This document shows, in pieces, positions 29,558 to 39,610 of a DNA stretch of 64,000 bases. The notes beneath the pieces were generated by a model, which saw only the letters and a program-made list of their open reading frames with translations, was not told the origin of the DNA and made no database searches. The first letter of the stretch is position 1, and each line of letters starts with the position of its first letter. The stretch is taken from positions 988,769 through 1,052,768 of the forward strand of contig WSYJ01000099.1 in assembly GCA_020186115.1 (NCBI GenBank), in the 5' to 3' direction. The position numbers were made by a program, and so were the translations under genes. The stretch is from Histomonas meleagridis (taxonomy: Eukaryota > Parabasalia > Tritrichomonadida > Dientamoebidae).

Positions 29558-30730
29558 ATGTCAATAGCTGGTCTAAGTTCTTTCAAGAATACATATTCTA
29601 GCTCTTCCTCCAAATCCAATCAAACAACGGGTGCTGCAGGTTCTACTGGCTTTAATTTTGGAGGATTCAAAGGTTTTGGAGGATCTGGAGGCGGAGGATT
29701 TGGTCAAAAACAAGAAAGCAAGATAAAAGAGACTGATACACTAGAAAATGTTGCCAAACTTCAAAATGAATCCATCCCCAAAAAAGACGAAAAAAAAGAT
29801 GCAACATCACTTTCCAATGAAAAAAAAGATGCAACATCTACAAAAGGAAACGAAGTAAAATCTACTACAACATTGAGCCTTTCTTTCAACAAGCCTGAAC
29901 CCAAAGATGATTACATCTATGCTGCCTCTGTTTTAGATGGGCTTATCAAAATTGTCGATAGTTTTCAAAAAACTAATCTTCCAATAGAAGGCACTGATGC
30001 CTTTGAAAAGCGTCTTTCTAACATTATTGAGAGTGCCACTCGTTCCATAACACATACATTAATCACCTTGACCAATGAACTTGATCATGGCAATTCATCC
30101 ATATCCGAGTACCGGTCACTTCTTGAGACCTCCAAGCGCGACTTGACCATAGCCATGCGACCTAATCGTTCAGGGACGTCACCATTTCTTATTCGTTATG
30201 TTGATTCTATACAAAAACGTGGGAAAATATTAGAAGAAGAACTTGATTCCTTTAGTAAAGCACTTGAGTCTGATGACACCATCAGTTCATCACAATCATT
30301 AAAGAATGTATTGATGCAACAACAAGAAGCTATCATTCGCTGTGGTTCTAAAGTCTCACAAATTAAAGATAAAGCAAATGATATACAAAAGGAAATAATT
30401 TCAAAGTTTAAAATCCGCGGAATCGACACGTCAAAACTTGACGCGCTTGACGAGGACGAAGCCGAAATTTCGAGAACAAAAACAATCAAAGAAGAATACG
30501 AACAGTTTTTGCAAACAAGAAAACACGACTTAGAGAAACATGAAACAAATGAAGAAAAGTTTAAGAAGCCCGAAAAGAAAGCTGGGAATTCCTATAGTTT
30601 TGGTAACTTTAATTTCGGTAATTCGACTTATGGTAAGACAGGAACTAATACAAGTACAACTACTGGATCAAATGCGGGCAGCGGCGGTATCAATATGAAT
30701 ACAAGTTTAAGCTTCAATACAAAGAAGTAA
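29558..30730 (+). CDS. FG nucleoporin, Nup58/45 (Nup49)-like
   Basis: A 390-aa protein with FG-type segments at both ends (GFNFGGFKGFGG near residues 30-42, GFGQ at about 47, SFGNFNFGN near 350) around a central helical, coiled-coil region (about 115-335). The central segment contains SPFLIRYVDSIQKRGKILEE, similar in pattern to the coiled-coil region of Nup58/Nup49, which forms the central transport channel with Nup62 and Nup54. Low-complexity Lys/Glu/Ser sequence at about 50-105 includes an imperfect repeat, EKKDATS. Assignment within the Nup62 complex is by pattern only; Nup62 itself is the main alternative. It acts at the nuclear pore as part of the FG permeability barrier. Confidence 0.75.
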   Translation: MSIAGLSSFKNTYSSSSSKSNQTTGAAGSTGFNFGGFKGFGGSGGGGFGQKQESKIKETDTLENVAKLQNESIPKKDEKKDATSLSNEKKDATSTKGNEVKSTTTLSLSFNKPEPKDDYIYAASVLDGLIKIVDSFQKTNLPIEGTDAFEKRLSNIIESATRSITHTLITLTNELDHGNSSISEYRSLLETSKRDLTIAMRPNRSGTSPFLIRYVDSIQKRGKILEEELDSFSKALESDDTISSSQSLKNVLMQQQEAIIRCGSKVSQIKDKANDIQKEIISKFKIRGIDTSKLDALDEDEAEISRTKTIKEEYEQFLQTRKHDLEKHETNEEKFKKPEKKAGNSYSFGNFNFGNSTYGKTGTNTSTTTGSNAGSGGINMNTSLSFNTKK

Positions 30731-31025
30731 TAATAATTATGATATAGAAGTTAAAAATTTTGGAAATATGAATTAATTTTCATATCCTTACGAAAGCATT
30801 TAACTATAAAATATAATTATCTCAAAATTTTGATTGGCTTCCTCCAATAACATTAAGTTTTTTTATGATAAAATGGTTCAGAAACAATTTATCAACATAA
30901 ACAGAATAAATATTTTACTATAAATTAAAAAACTTTTGCAGATTTTTTACAGTTTTTTTGTAAATGGTAAATTTGTGTTTCAAAGAAAAATTAAAGATAT
31001 TAATAAATAACATTAAAAAACAGTT

Positions 31026-32492
31026 TTATTTTTTATTTGCATAATATTCTTGCCTTCTCTTTTGATGTGCAGCATTACCATCAACCCATAACCTCGTCCA
31101 TATTGAGATATCTCTGTCATGTTGAGTAGACCCATAAGTGAATGGAGACCATAACCAAAATCCGAACAAAGTTAACATGCAGACTATAACAACCACAAAA
31201 CCTCTATACTTCGCAGGCACAAATATATCTAAAGAAGCTGCAAACGAAATTGCCGCAATCATTAAAGGTATACAATAATGATATTGATACATAACTCTTG
31301 GCACCAAAAAGAATGGCGCGTAACAACAAAACCAACCACAAACAAATTTTATACTTGTTAAAAACAATTTAAAGTTTCTCAAAAACGAAAAAACGCACAA
31401 TATAATTCCTAAAAAGCCAAAATAATAAGAAAAAACATTACCTAAGCAACGAATTTCTTTCCCATTACGACCCCAAAAATATGTTGCGATTCCAGTAAGT
31501 AAAGGCCATTGTTTGGGGAAACTCATCGAATCATGGAACTGAGTAATACCCATATTACCTTGATGCATTTGTATTGTTAAAACAATAGACCTAAGTATTA
31601 ATCCTGGGCTTTGTAATACGCGCGCATAAATTGGTGCTGAAACGGCAGTGTTTGGTATTAATTGTCGTTTCATTTCATCATTCAAATATGGGGTGCCCGG
31701 ACCCGCTATCGGCAATAAAATGAAATGTATAGAAAACACTAAAAGATATACTAAGAATTGTATGATAAATAATGGGACGCCAATAATGATGAGTTCAAAT
31801 AAATAATCTAAAAATCCTTCTTTCAATAGTGGATATAATTCAATGAAAAATGTAAACGCATCAAACCCCATAAGACCCCACGCTGTGTTCTTACAACTAC
31901 ACGCAGCACCTAATGTAACACCAGATAAAAATAACCAGCGTCGAAAACGTGGTCTACGATGATTGAGAGAAACTGTATATAATAAAACAACAATATGAAG
32001 CATCGAAAAAAAATGTAAAATACCATCACTAAGAATATGACGTCCTTCAGTACCAAGGGATGTATCGAATATAATAAGAACTGAGGCTGCAAATGCAGAG
32101 ACATGGCTAAATGATGAAAATCTGGAACAAAGATAAACTAGAGGACCACATAAAGCTGAAAAAAAAGCAGGGGTTATACGAAGTGCAATATAATCTGCAA
32201 TCGGATAATGCGGTAAGTTATGAAAACTTATTGAGCCATCATACTCTGATAGATTTGCAAAAATAAATGCAACAATTTTTGCAAGAGGTGGATGAATATC
32301 ATAATAAAATTGACCTTGAATATAATAATTTGTGAAATTACCGAAATATACTTCATCAAATACAATCCCATCTGGCCAATATAAATTCCAGAAACGGACA
32401 GCAAACGCAATCGCTGTTAGAAATAAGAGAAGAAATACATCTGTAGTATCGAGTGAAATTGTTGATTTATCTGTGTTTGTTTCTTTTCTCAT
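31026..32492 (-). CDS. PMT-family protein O-mannosyltransferase without MIR domains
   Basis: A 488-aa multi-pass membrane glycosyltransferase of family GT39, which moves mannose from dolichyl-phosphate-mannose to Ser/Thr of secretory proteins in the ER. The first luminal loop has the acidic DE motif in VFDEVYFG (D46, E47) and HPPLAK (67-72), followed by about ten hydrophobic helices. A conserved TSLGTEGRHILSDG-type region follows. Yeast and animal PMT/POMT proteins are about 750 aa because of three MIR domains in a large luminal loop. Here that loop (between about 320 and 350) is short, so MIR domains are absent, as in bacterial relatives. Two AACGGT elements lie 18-38 bp upstream of the ATG. 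Confidence 0.88.
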   Translation of the reverse strand: MRKETNTDKSTISLDTTDVFLLLFLTAIAFAVRFWNLYWPDGIVFDEVYFGNFTNYYIQGQFYYDIHPPLAKIVAFIFANLSEYDGSISFHNLPHYPIADYIALRITPAFFSALCGPLVYLCSRFSSFSHVSAFAASVLIIFDTSLGTEGRHILSDGILHFFSMLHIVVLLYTVSLNHRRPRFRRWLFLSGVTLGAACSCKNTAWGLMGFDAFTFFIELYPLLKEGFLDYLFELIIIGVPLFIIQFLVYLLVFSIHFILLPIAGPGTPYLNDEMKRQLIPNTAVSAPIYARVLQSPGLILRSIVLTIQMHQGNMGITQFHDSMSFPKQWPLLTGIATYFWGRNGKEIRCLGNVFSYYFGFLGIILCVFSFLRNFKLFLTSIKFVCGWFCCYAPFFLVPRVMYQYHYCIPLMIAAISFAASLDIFVPAKYRGFVVVIVCMLTLFGFWLWSPFTYGSTQHDRDISIWTRLWVDGNAAHQKRRQEYYANKK

Positions 32493-32509
32493 CTCTTTGG
32501 TTGGCGGTT

Positions 32510-32530
32510 AACGGTCAAATAATAAACGGT
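32510..32530 (-). promoter_or_regulatory. Two Myb-like AACGGT elements
   Basis: AACGGT at 32510-32515 and 32525-32530 lie 18 and 33 bp upstream of the mannosyltransferase ATG. The sequence fits the general Myb recognition core (YAACNG). Trichomonads have many Myb proteins. Confidence 0.4.
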
Positions 32531-32586
32531 CATAAAGTAGGAAAAAAAGACAGAAAATACAAAAAATTTTGTCTTTTTAAAATATT

Positions 32587-33144
32587 TTAAGCTTTGGGAA
32601 AGTTCAGCTTTGTTTGTTTGGTGGTAGGCTTCTTTTCTTGATACAAATATCTCCAAGGTTTGCTAATCCATGGTTCACCCGCATAATTTATACCAATTCG
32701 TGGTGTAGTGATGTAAGGAAGTGTTTCACCAATATCTTCAAGCCATATTCTTGAAGATTTAATAAGATCTTCACCATAAAAAGTTTTATCCAATTTTAAT
32801 GCTTTCCCTAATCTCCCTGGACCATCAATTCCTTTGGCACCTCTGATAAGAACAGCTTGTGGTGAATCTTTTTGGCCTGTAACTATGTTCAGAAGCCAAT
32901 ACATCCCATAAATCAAATAGACATATAAATGCCCACCTTTTTTGTAGAAAGCTTCTGTTCTTGGTGTTCTTCCTTTTGCTGCATGACATGCTTTATCTTC
33001 TTCACCACAATATGCTTCAACCTCTGTAATTTGGAATCTTCCAATAGTACCATCATCAAATTTTCTGCAAATCACTTTCCCAATTAAGGTCGGGGTTACA
33101 TCCAAAATTTCTCTTGTAAAAAATTCTCTTGGAATTCTTGTCAT
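32587..33144 (-). CDS. Alkyladenine (3-methyladenine) DNA glycosylase, AAG/MPG family
   Basis: A 185-aa DNA glycosylase that removes alkylated or deaminated purines in base excision repair. The start is the ATG at 33144; the codon before it is TTG. Catalytic features of the family are visible: E43 in TEVEAY (human Glu125 equivalent), Y45, H54 in KACHAAK, PRTEAF and the YVYLIYGMY strand that stacks on the flipped base. GPGRLGKAL is the conserved downstream loop. The protein is close to the minimal bacterial length and lacks the long N-terminus of the human enzyme. The C-terminal QTKLNF resembles a PCNA-binding PIP box but lacks the terminal aromatic pair. Inr-like TCACTTTT lies 21 nt upstream. 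Confidence 0.95.
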   Translation of the reverse strand: MTRIPREFFTREILDVTPTLIGKVICRKFDDGTIGRFQITEVEAYCGEEDKACHAAKGRTPRTEAFYKKGGHLYVYLIYGMYWLLNIVTGQKDSPQAVLIRGAKGIDGPGRLGKALKLDKTFYGEDLIKSSRIWLEDIGETLPYITTPRIGINYAGEPWISKPWRYLYQEKKPTTKQTKLNFPKA

Positions 33145-33164
33145 CAAGAAAACAGCACTTTCTC

Positions 33165-33195
33165 AAAAGTGACTAATGCAACAACAAAAAAGTGA
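33165..33195 (-). promoter_or_regulatory. Two Inr-like TCACTTTT motifs
   Basis: TCACTTTT occurs twice on the minus strand (33165-33172 and 33188-33195), 21 and 44 nt before the DNA glycosylase ATG. Confidence 0.45.
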
Positions 33196-33586
33196 CATCA
33201 TCTGAAATTAATTCACGACAAAAATTTCTTTAAAAATGTAATTTACCGAAAAATATCTTAGTTAAAGTTACATAAACGTTTATAATATGGTTTATCTAAA
33301 ATTTTTCTATAATTATTTTAGCATTTGAGCAATTAATTCTTTTAGGACAATGATTTAAATAAATACTCATAATATGATTTCTAATTTATAAGAATTTGCA
33401 ATAGTTATTTCTTAAATTTGGAAATATATTAAATCAACTGTGGAATTTTTATTTTTTGGAAAAATTGCCAGAATCGAATTTTTTTTTGGTTTGTGAACCG
33501 TTGAAGCCTGCGGGGCCCTCTCAAAAAGTTTGGTTATCCACACCCTTAACCACTTTTCATAGGGGACAAAATTGACAAAAAAAGAG

Positions 33587-36500
33587 ATGAAAGAAGTAGC
33601 AGCATTAAAGGAACTTTGTCCTCAACTTGCAGCATCGGGCGTAATGCTTCTGCTTAGGGAGATTAATGCACCCGAAGAAACGTTTTTAGACTTAGCAGAA
33701 ATATGTATACCAAAGCTTCAAAATGAGCCATTCAAACAAGAAATTTCCCAAATGATGTCAAGAATTATTGGAATGACTACAAGCGATTGCTTACTTTATT
33801 TTAATGCCTTAAAAGGAATAATTTTATCGTCATGCACAGAAAGGTCATTTCCAGAAACTTTCAACCAACTTGTTGAGAACATGTATGACTCTCTTGTTTT
33901 TGTATGTCAAATCACAGATAAACATGAATCATATAAACATGAACGATCATTAACTACGCCAGAAACAGTTTTCCCAGATTCCTTCTTCCCCTATATAGAG
34001 TTATACCTAGAACTTGTCTATAAGCTTGTTGAAATGCAAAAGAATATCGATTTTTCACAATTGTCAATTAAGATGCATTCAATTTTCTGTGACCTTCTTC
34101 TTCAAACTCCAAATATTCCAAACCTAGTTCGTTATGAAGGAAAAATTTATTCATATCTTTCAAGTAATTCCGAGTGGCAATCAGTCATATTAAATCGAAT
34201 CCAAAATCTTAATGGAAGCAAACAATCCCGTAAAGTCCTTGCACCATTTCTTCGTAACCTTAAGTATCTTAAAGTTGTCGATCAAGAAACGATTAATCAA
34301 TTAACATCAGCCGATATGAAATCTCTTGATTATGAAACTCAATGTGAATATGTGAAATTTGTTTCTAAGACAATTGTATCCTCCAACATCAAATCAGTTA
34401 GTCCCAAATTCTATAAGTTTGCATGTCAACTTTGTAGCTCAAAACAAAAGAAAATTAATTTCAGTGCATTAAAAGCGGTTTTTGACATCATTTCGGTTTC
34501 CACAGAAAAAGTCAAAAACGAGAAAATATCGAAACTTATCAAAACTTTATGTAAAGCAGAGCCACGCCAATTTTCCAAAATATTAGTTAAAGCATATAGG
34601 GCAATCTGTCCCAGCAAAATCCCCACATCCTTTTTCATTAAGGAACTTCATCAAAACATATTTAAGAAGTCCAAATTATTTATATTTCCTGAGACATATG
34701 CAGAATATTTAGATGGTATTTGTGACTTTTATGTAAGTGCTACATCAGATGATGTTAAATCGGTCACACCATTATTAAATGGAATTGCGACATTAGCACC
34801 ACAATATGTTGACAATCAAACTTCATTAATATTTTTAATTAAAATGATCAACAAGTTATATAAAACATCGAAACAACTTTCATCTGATTTAGTAGATGTG
34901 ATATCAGCGAACATTAAAACGTTTTATTCAACTAAAGCAACGAAACAATTACTGATTGAAATGATGCATTTAATACCAGTGTTATGGATACAATTAAAAG
35001 ATGCGCCAAACACAATGTTACAAATGATAAACGAAGCAAATAACTTACAAAACATTGATGTGTCTATAGCAGCTGTTAAAGGATATACAGAGTTAATGAA
35101 ATTAAATGTAGTTAATGAAATTCCTGCAGAGTTAACAATGAATATACCAATTAATTTAACAAAGCAAATTACAAACAAAATAAAACATGAACAAATTGTT
35201 CAAATATTATTATCATTAATTGATTTCTTTAAAGTATTAAAAGAATCAAATGGTTATAAAGAGATTAACATTGATAACTTATTATTAGCAGTTGAAAGTA
35301 AAATATTTCCATTTATATTCATTAAAAGTAAAATGATGTATACATCATTAAATGAATTATTTACAATATTTAATGAACTAACAAATAATTATAAATTAGC
35401 AAATTATTTCATTGATCAAAAGACAAAACAATTTTCATATTATATTCAAAAGAATGAAAATTGGTTTATTGATATTTATGTAACAAGTGCACAATATTGG
35501 ATGACAATGGATCGTTTTCAAGATCAAGAATATACAAACACATTTTTGATGGCATTATTACAATTAGCACGTTCTAATAAAGATGGCCAACCAATTGAAA
35601 TCACGAAATCATTTTTATTTGCAGCACTTGAATATATGTATCGATGGAAATTTAATGAAATCCAAAAATATATTCAAATGTTAGATCCATCGAATTGGAA
35701 CATCTTATTCCAAGTTTATGAAGAATTAAACACTAAATATAATGGACAACCATTACAATACTTCTTATACATTCAAAACTCCATAATTACACATCGTAAA
35801 TTTAAAGATTATAAAGGTGAAGAAGATATCTTTTTACCGACAATTAAAAATTATCTTAAAGGTAAACGACTTCGATTCGAACGTGATATACCATTAGATA
35901 AAATGTCATTAAATGTATGTTCGACTTATATTAGAGTACATCCAGAAAAAATTGATGAATTAGCACAACTAAATGATATCATCGAATTCTTAATGAAGAA
36001 AGTTAATCCAAAAGAAATATTTGTTATTGACGAAGTGTTTTTATTTGCAAGTTTGGACTTCTTTGCAGCGATAATAAAACATTTCCCAATTAAAGATGAA
36101 AGGATTAATGAAGTTGTAAATTATATTATCCAATTTTCGGAAAAGTCATCAGTTGATTCGATAATACAATATGTTATTACTGATTGTATCTCAAATTTAT
36201 TTGCAAATAATGTTAATAGTCGATCAATAATTATTCATTCTGCATTATCTTCAAGAAGATCACAAATTTTAGGTAACGCTATTCTAAAAAGTAATGTCGA
36301 ATTCACACGTATGGAACTTACGCAATTATTTGTGTTAGGAATGTCAATATTTAATATTGAGCCAAGTTTTGGTATTAGTGTTGCAAAGTTATTATTAAAG
36401 GATAAATTGGAAATTAATCCATTCAGTAAATATGATATCGAAACAGAACATAAAATTTGGGAACAAATCGAACAAAATCTTTCGGATGAAGAAGTCGACG

Positions 36501-38113
36501 TATACTTCGAAATGTTGGAAAGATCAGTAAATTCATTACAAAGATCACCAAAAGTTCCATTGTTCTTTTCATATTTCTTGGAAAAGAATTTGAATCGTTC
36601 CGATTTCGAACCACTTTTCACAATATTTTCATCTTCATATAAAAATGTTTCGAACTTTTTACCATTAGTAAAAGTGTTCGATAATTTGTTCCAAAATTGT
36701 TCAGATTCCATTAATGAAATGTTTGACTTTATGTTTGAAAATGATAATAATTATCAATCGACTTCATTTGTATCGAACATTGCATTTAAGTCATGTCCAA
36801 ATGAAGTATCGAAATATCTTAAGTCGAAATTAAAGTTTTTATATACTGAAAATCCAGAAGAGATTTGGGAATCATTCGAAAATGAATGTAACATTTCATC
36901 GATAGCTTGTTTGAGTATGATATTTGCGTTACAAATGGATTCCTTAAAATATTTCGATGATATTTTGCCACAAATAATTTTGTATTCATTATATTTACAA
37001 GGTAAAAACGTCCTCAAAAAGAATATTCCAATTCTGACGCATACGTTAATATATCAACTGGAGGGAACGTTAAGCGAATCAATGAAGAGCACTTTTCTGT
37101 CACCGGAGATCTGTCGTAAAGTATTCGAACTTCTTAAGAAAAGCAGTGTTGAAAAAGCCGAACTTTTTGAGAAGCTTTGTATGCCCACGAAAATATCATC
37201 AATTTGTTTTTATATTATTAAATCTGTATCGACATTGTTTAGTGAGAAATCATTAAACTCATTAATTAATAACGCAGTTAATTTTGTCAAACATGATAAC
37301 GTTAGTAACTTATTACAAATCCTTCCATCGATCTTTATACATTTAGGTTCTTTAGATCATCAGAAAGCTGTTTTATTTATGGAATTTTTACTTACGTTTG
37401 TCTATGAAAATAGAGATCAAAGGTTAATGTTAGCGTTAGCAAATAATTTATCGATACTTGTCAAGAACAAATTAGGAAACTTAAATGGGATCAACAACAA
37501 AGTCATTTTATACACTGCACTTTCATCATTACTCTTAGTAGAATCAAGTCAAAGTATATTATATTTGTCAATCATTAAGTTCCTTAAATACATGAGCAAT
37601 TACTCCGCCGACAAAGAAGTTATTAATTCGGCAGCATTAATTCTCGAAGATTTACGTTCAATTCATAGCAACAACAATTCGATAACTTCTCTGATCAATG
37701 AAATAAAAGAAAAAACGCAGACTCAGTCGCGCTCCGACTTGTTGACGTTCTTGGTACGACTCGCGTCGTCGAACATCGTCAACGAAAGTAACTTCAGAAT
37801 GAACATCGTCTCGTACGTCTGCGGACTGTTCGATATCGTCGAAGAAGCGGACAAAGAAATTGCGCCGTTTTTGTTCATCAGCACATTCATCAGCGACGAA
37901 GAACTGTCGATCAAATACGCGAAGTTGCTCGCAAAGGTCATCCTCAGTCACCACGACATCGACTTGGAGTTCATGGACGTGCTGTTCTACATGTTCCCAA
38001 CAATTATATTCTTCGACGAGAATACAAACGAAGAGTTTTACGTCGTGTCGCCCGAATACTTAAGCGTACAAACAATGAAAGGACTGCCGAAGTGCAAATT
38101 CGACGAACTTTAA
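33587..38113 (+). CDS. Giant helical-repeat (HEAT/ARM-like) protein, unknown function
   Basis: A 1508-aa protein from the first ATG (the frame is open five codons further upstream to a TTG). It is almost wholly alpha-helical with repeated hydrophobic helix pairs and few recognisable motifs. The overall look is of a HEAT/ARM solenoid such as a large scaffold, transport receptor or proteasome/ribosome-biogenesis adaptor, but no family is assigned. Helical segments are AT-rich and Lys/Asn/Ile-rich through most of the gene. The last ~400 bp (from about 37711) switch to GC-rich codons (TCG, GTC, GAC) with many CpG steps, while the frame and helical character continue. A GT microsatellite follows the stop. 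AACCGTT lies about 85 bp upstream of the ATG. Confidence 0.75.
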   Translation: MKEVAALKELCPQLAASGVMLLLREINAPEETFLDLAEICIPKLQNEPFKQEISQMMSRIIGMTTSDCLLYFNALKGIILSSCTERSFPETFNQLVENMYDSLVFVCQITDKHESYKHERSLTTPETVFPDSFFPYIELYLELVYKLVEMQKNIDFSQLSIKMHSIFCDLLLQTPNIPNLVRYEGKIYSYLSSNSEWQSVILNRIQNLNGSKQSRKVLAPFLRNLKYLKVVDQETINQLTSADMKSLDYETQCEYVKFVSKTIVSSNIKSVSPKFYKFACQLCSSKQKKINFSALKAVFDIISVSTEKVKNEKISKLIKTLCKAEPRQFSKILVKAYRAICPSKIPTSFFIKELHQNIFKKSKLFIFPETYAEYLDGICDFYVSATSDDVKSVTPLLNGIATLAPQYVDNQTSLIFLIKMINKLYKTSKQLSSDLVDVISANIKTFYSTKATKQLLIEMMHLIPVLWIQLKDAPNTMLQMINEANNLQNIDVSIAAVKGYTELMKLNVVNEIPAELTMNIPINLTKQITNKIKHEQIVQILLSLIDFFKVLKESNGYKEINIDNLLLAVESKIFPFIFIKSKMMYTSLNELFTIFNELTNNYKLANYFIDQKTKQFSYYIQKNENWFIDIYVTSAQYWMTMDRFQDQEYTNTFLMALLQLARSNKDGQPIEITKSFLFAALEYMYRWKFNEIQKYIQMLDPSNWNILFQVYEELNTKYNGQPLQYFLYIQNSIITHRKFKDYKGEEDIFLPTIKNYLKGKRLRFERDIPLDKMSLNVCSTYIRVHPEKIDELAQLNDIIEFLMKKVNPKEIFVIDEVFLFASLDFFAAIIKHFPIKDERINEVVNYIIQFSEKSSVDSIIQYVITDCISNLFANNVNSRSIIIHSALSSRRSQILGNAILKSNVEFTRMELTQLFVLGMSIFNIEPSFGISVAKLLLKDKLEINPFSKYDIETEHKIWEQIEQNLSDEEVDVYFEMLERSVNSLQRSPKVPLFFSYFLEKNLNRSDFEPLFTIFSSSYKNVSNFLPLVKVFDNLFQNCSDSINEMFDFMFENDNNYQSTSFVSNIAFKSCPNEVSKYLKSKLKFLYTENPEEIWESFENECNISSIACLSMIFALQMDSLKYFDDILPQIILYSLYLQGKNVLKKNIPILTHTLIYQLEGTLSESMKSTFLSPEICRKVFELLKKSSVEKAELFEKLCMPTKISSICFYIIKSVSTLFSEKSLNSLINNAVNFVKHDNVSNLLQILPSIFIHLGSLDHQKAVLFMEFLLTFVYENRDQRLMLALANNLSILVKNKLGNLNGINNKVILYTALSSLLLVESSQSILYLSIIKFLKYMSNYSADKEVINSAALILEDLRSIHSNNNSITSLINEIKEKTQTQSRSDLLTFLVRLASSNIVNESNFRMNIVSYVCGLFDIVEEADKEIAPFLFISTFISDEELSIKYAKLLAKVILSHHDIDLEFMDVLFYMFPTIIFFDENTNEEFYVVSPEYLSVQTMKGLPKCKFDEL

Positions 38114-38134
38114 AAAGCAGTTTACGAATTAATT

Positions 38135-38138
<4 letters not shown>

Positions 38139-38174
<36 letters not shown>

Positions 38175-38211
38175 TGTATGTGTATGTGTGTGTGTCTGTC
38201 TGTGTGTGTGT
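38139..38211 (+). repeat. Imperfect (GT)n microsatellite
   Basis: About 73 bp of GT repeats interrupted by a few GTAT and GTCT units, starting 26 bp after the stop of the giant helical-repeat gene. Confidence 0.95.
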
Positions 38212-39344
38212 AAGCTTTATTTAATTTTAATAGCATTTTTCTGCTGGATATGAAAAAAAAGTGACGAAAATTAATTGAGTAATTTATTCAAATGGCTTTA
38301 ATCGTTTTCGATTCAAATTTGAATTAAAACCCCCTCTAACTTGACACCCAATATGATTTGTTTTATTCTTGAATGTTTGCATCAACACATGAGTGATGGC
38401 TTATCTAAATATAAATTAAAACTATTTGCCAATTAAAAGATTTTCGATCTCTATAAAACCTTTACTTTTTGTCAAAACAAAAGATTTCATTTTTAATGAC
38501 GTGAGAAAAAGGTTTGAACAGAGTGTATCATTTTTCTTGAAAGAAAACATTATGAAAATTATGTTTCATTTCGATTTTTATTTTATGAGATCAAAATATT
38601 TTTCATACGATTCAGCAATGCCATCAAAAGTTCTTTATGATGTTCTTCGTCTACAAAAGAAAATGTGACATTTTTTTGAATTATAGCAAATTACATTTTC
38701 GGTATATTGTTTACCATTCCACGTTGTAGAGAAACCTCTAGTCACACGAACAAGCAATATTGCTTTTGTTTTCGACTTAAAGTAAGATGTTCTTGTCCTT
38801 TCATTAAAATTTCCATTGTTTTTCGGAACATTGCAATTCCAGTTCTATTTCTTTTTGGTAAGCCCAAAGCACGACTTGCTTCATGATTTGACATAACGTT
38901 CGCCAATATAGGCGGTTAGACAATTTGGTCAGATTCATTCAAAATTCTATCGTTATTCAAAAGTGACGAACAACCGTTTATGGAGGCACCTCCAAATGCC
39001 ACTTTTTTAAGAACGAAAATCTTCTCCAACGATTGGAGAATCAGCTTTTAAATTGTGTGAAAATTGATCAAATGTTACTATTGTTGCCAACACTTTTTTT
39101 GTTAGAGTTTTTCTTATAATACACTTTATAATATTATTGTATTTATGTTTTTGCATTTTGCTTTGTTAATCGATAAAATGTATAATGTATATTGCGATTT
39201 TGATGACTTTCATATGCTTGTATGTTGACATCAACTTTTGTTTTGGTAATTTTCTTTCTAGTGTTTTATGCGAACATTTGTTGATTTTGATTGTTAGCAA
39301 TATACGCTTCATTTCTATTTCTTGTTGAAATTGATGATTTGATG
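38212..39344. other. Intergenic region with a candidate split minus-strand gene
   Basis: Contains a 50-codon minus-strand frame with coding-like features (38742-38894) and open fragments in other frames downstream to about 38560. The remainder is AT-rich. An AAAAGTGA/AACCGTT pair at 38959-38978 resembles the promoters of other minus-strand genes here. Confidence 0.4.
38742..38894 (-). CDS. Small hypothetical ORF, possibly the 5' part of a split or frameshifted gene
   Basis: A 50-aa frame beginning MSNHEASRALGLPKRNRTG, basic and helix-prone. Its stop overlaps a second open frame that continues with TKAILLVRVTRGFSTTWNGK and then a third (VDEEHHKELLMALLNRMK), all on the minus strand down to about 38590, as if one or two frame changes or a short intron (a GTAATT...TTTTGTAG segment lies between the last two) separate parts of one protein. 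Inr-like TCACTTTT (38959-38966) and AACGGTT lie 65-85 nt upstream, as for real genes in this window. I do not recognise the protein. Confidence 0.35.
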   Translation of the reverse strand: MSNHEASRALGLPKRNRTGIAMFRKTMEILMKGQEHLTLSRKQKQYCLFV

Positions 39345-39610
39345 TTATTGAAGATGACATTTAGAATTTTTTGTAATTTTTGCACGAAGTAAATTTACAA
39401 TTTCTGTGTAACTTTCTTGTCGTGCAATTTGAATTGCTGTCAAATATTGTGAAAGCATATTCTAAATTATTAAAACATATTTTAAGTTTATAAAACATAT
39501 TCCAAATTATTCAAATGAATATTTTTTGCATTGACATCAATTCCTTCTTTATCTAAAAATAATTTTACTATTTCTATATTATTATTTCTAACTGCTATAT
39601 GAAGTGCTGT
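39345..39610 (-). pseudogene. Ankyrin locus D: two-module ankyrin remnant
   Basis: Two ankyrin modules on the minus strand: TALHIAVRNNNIEIVKLFLD (39521-39610, 90 nt) and TAIQIARQESYTEIVNLLRA (39345-39440 with a TAA end). They are separated by exactly 80 nt of stop-containing AT-rich spacer. No DUF3447 segment lies upstream; the modules are preceded by a 160-bp minisatellite. This looks like the 3' end of a fourth locus of the same family. Confidence 0.75.
39441..39520 (-). repeat. Locus D 80-nt spacer made of four 20-nt units
   Basis: The spacer divides cleanly into four 20-nt units. The middle two begin ATATGTTTTA on the coding strand, the same unit as in the minisatellite at 39611-39770. 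Confidence 0.88.

Noticed and set aside
32587-32640. PCNA-binding PIP box at the C-terminus of the DNA glycosylase
   Set aside because: QTKLNF has the Gln and Leu spacing but lacks the two aromatic residues at the expected places, so it is too degenerate to call.
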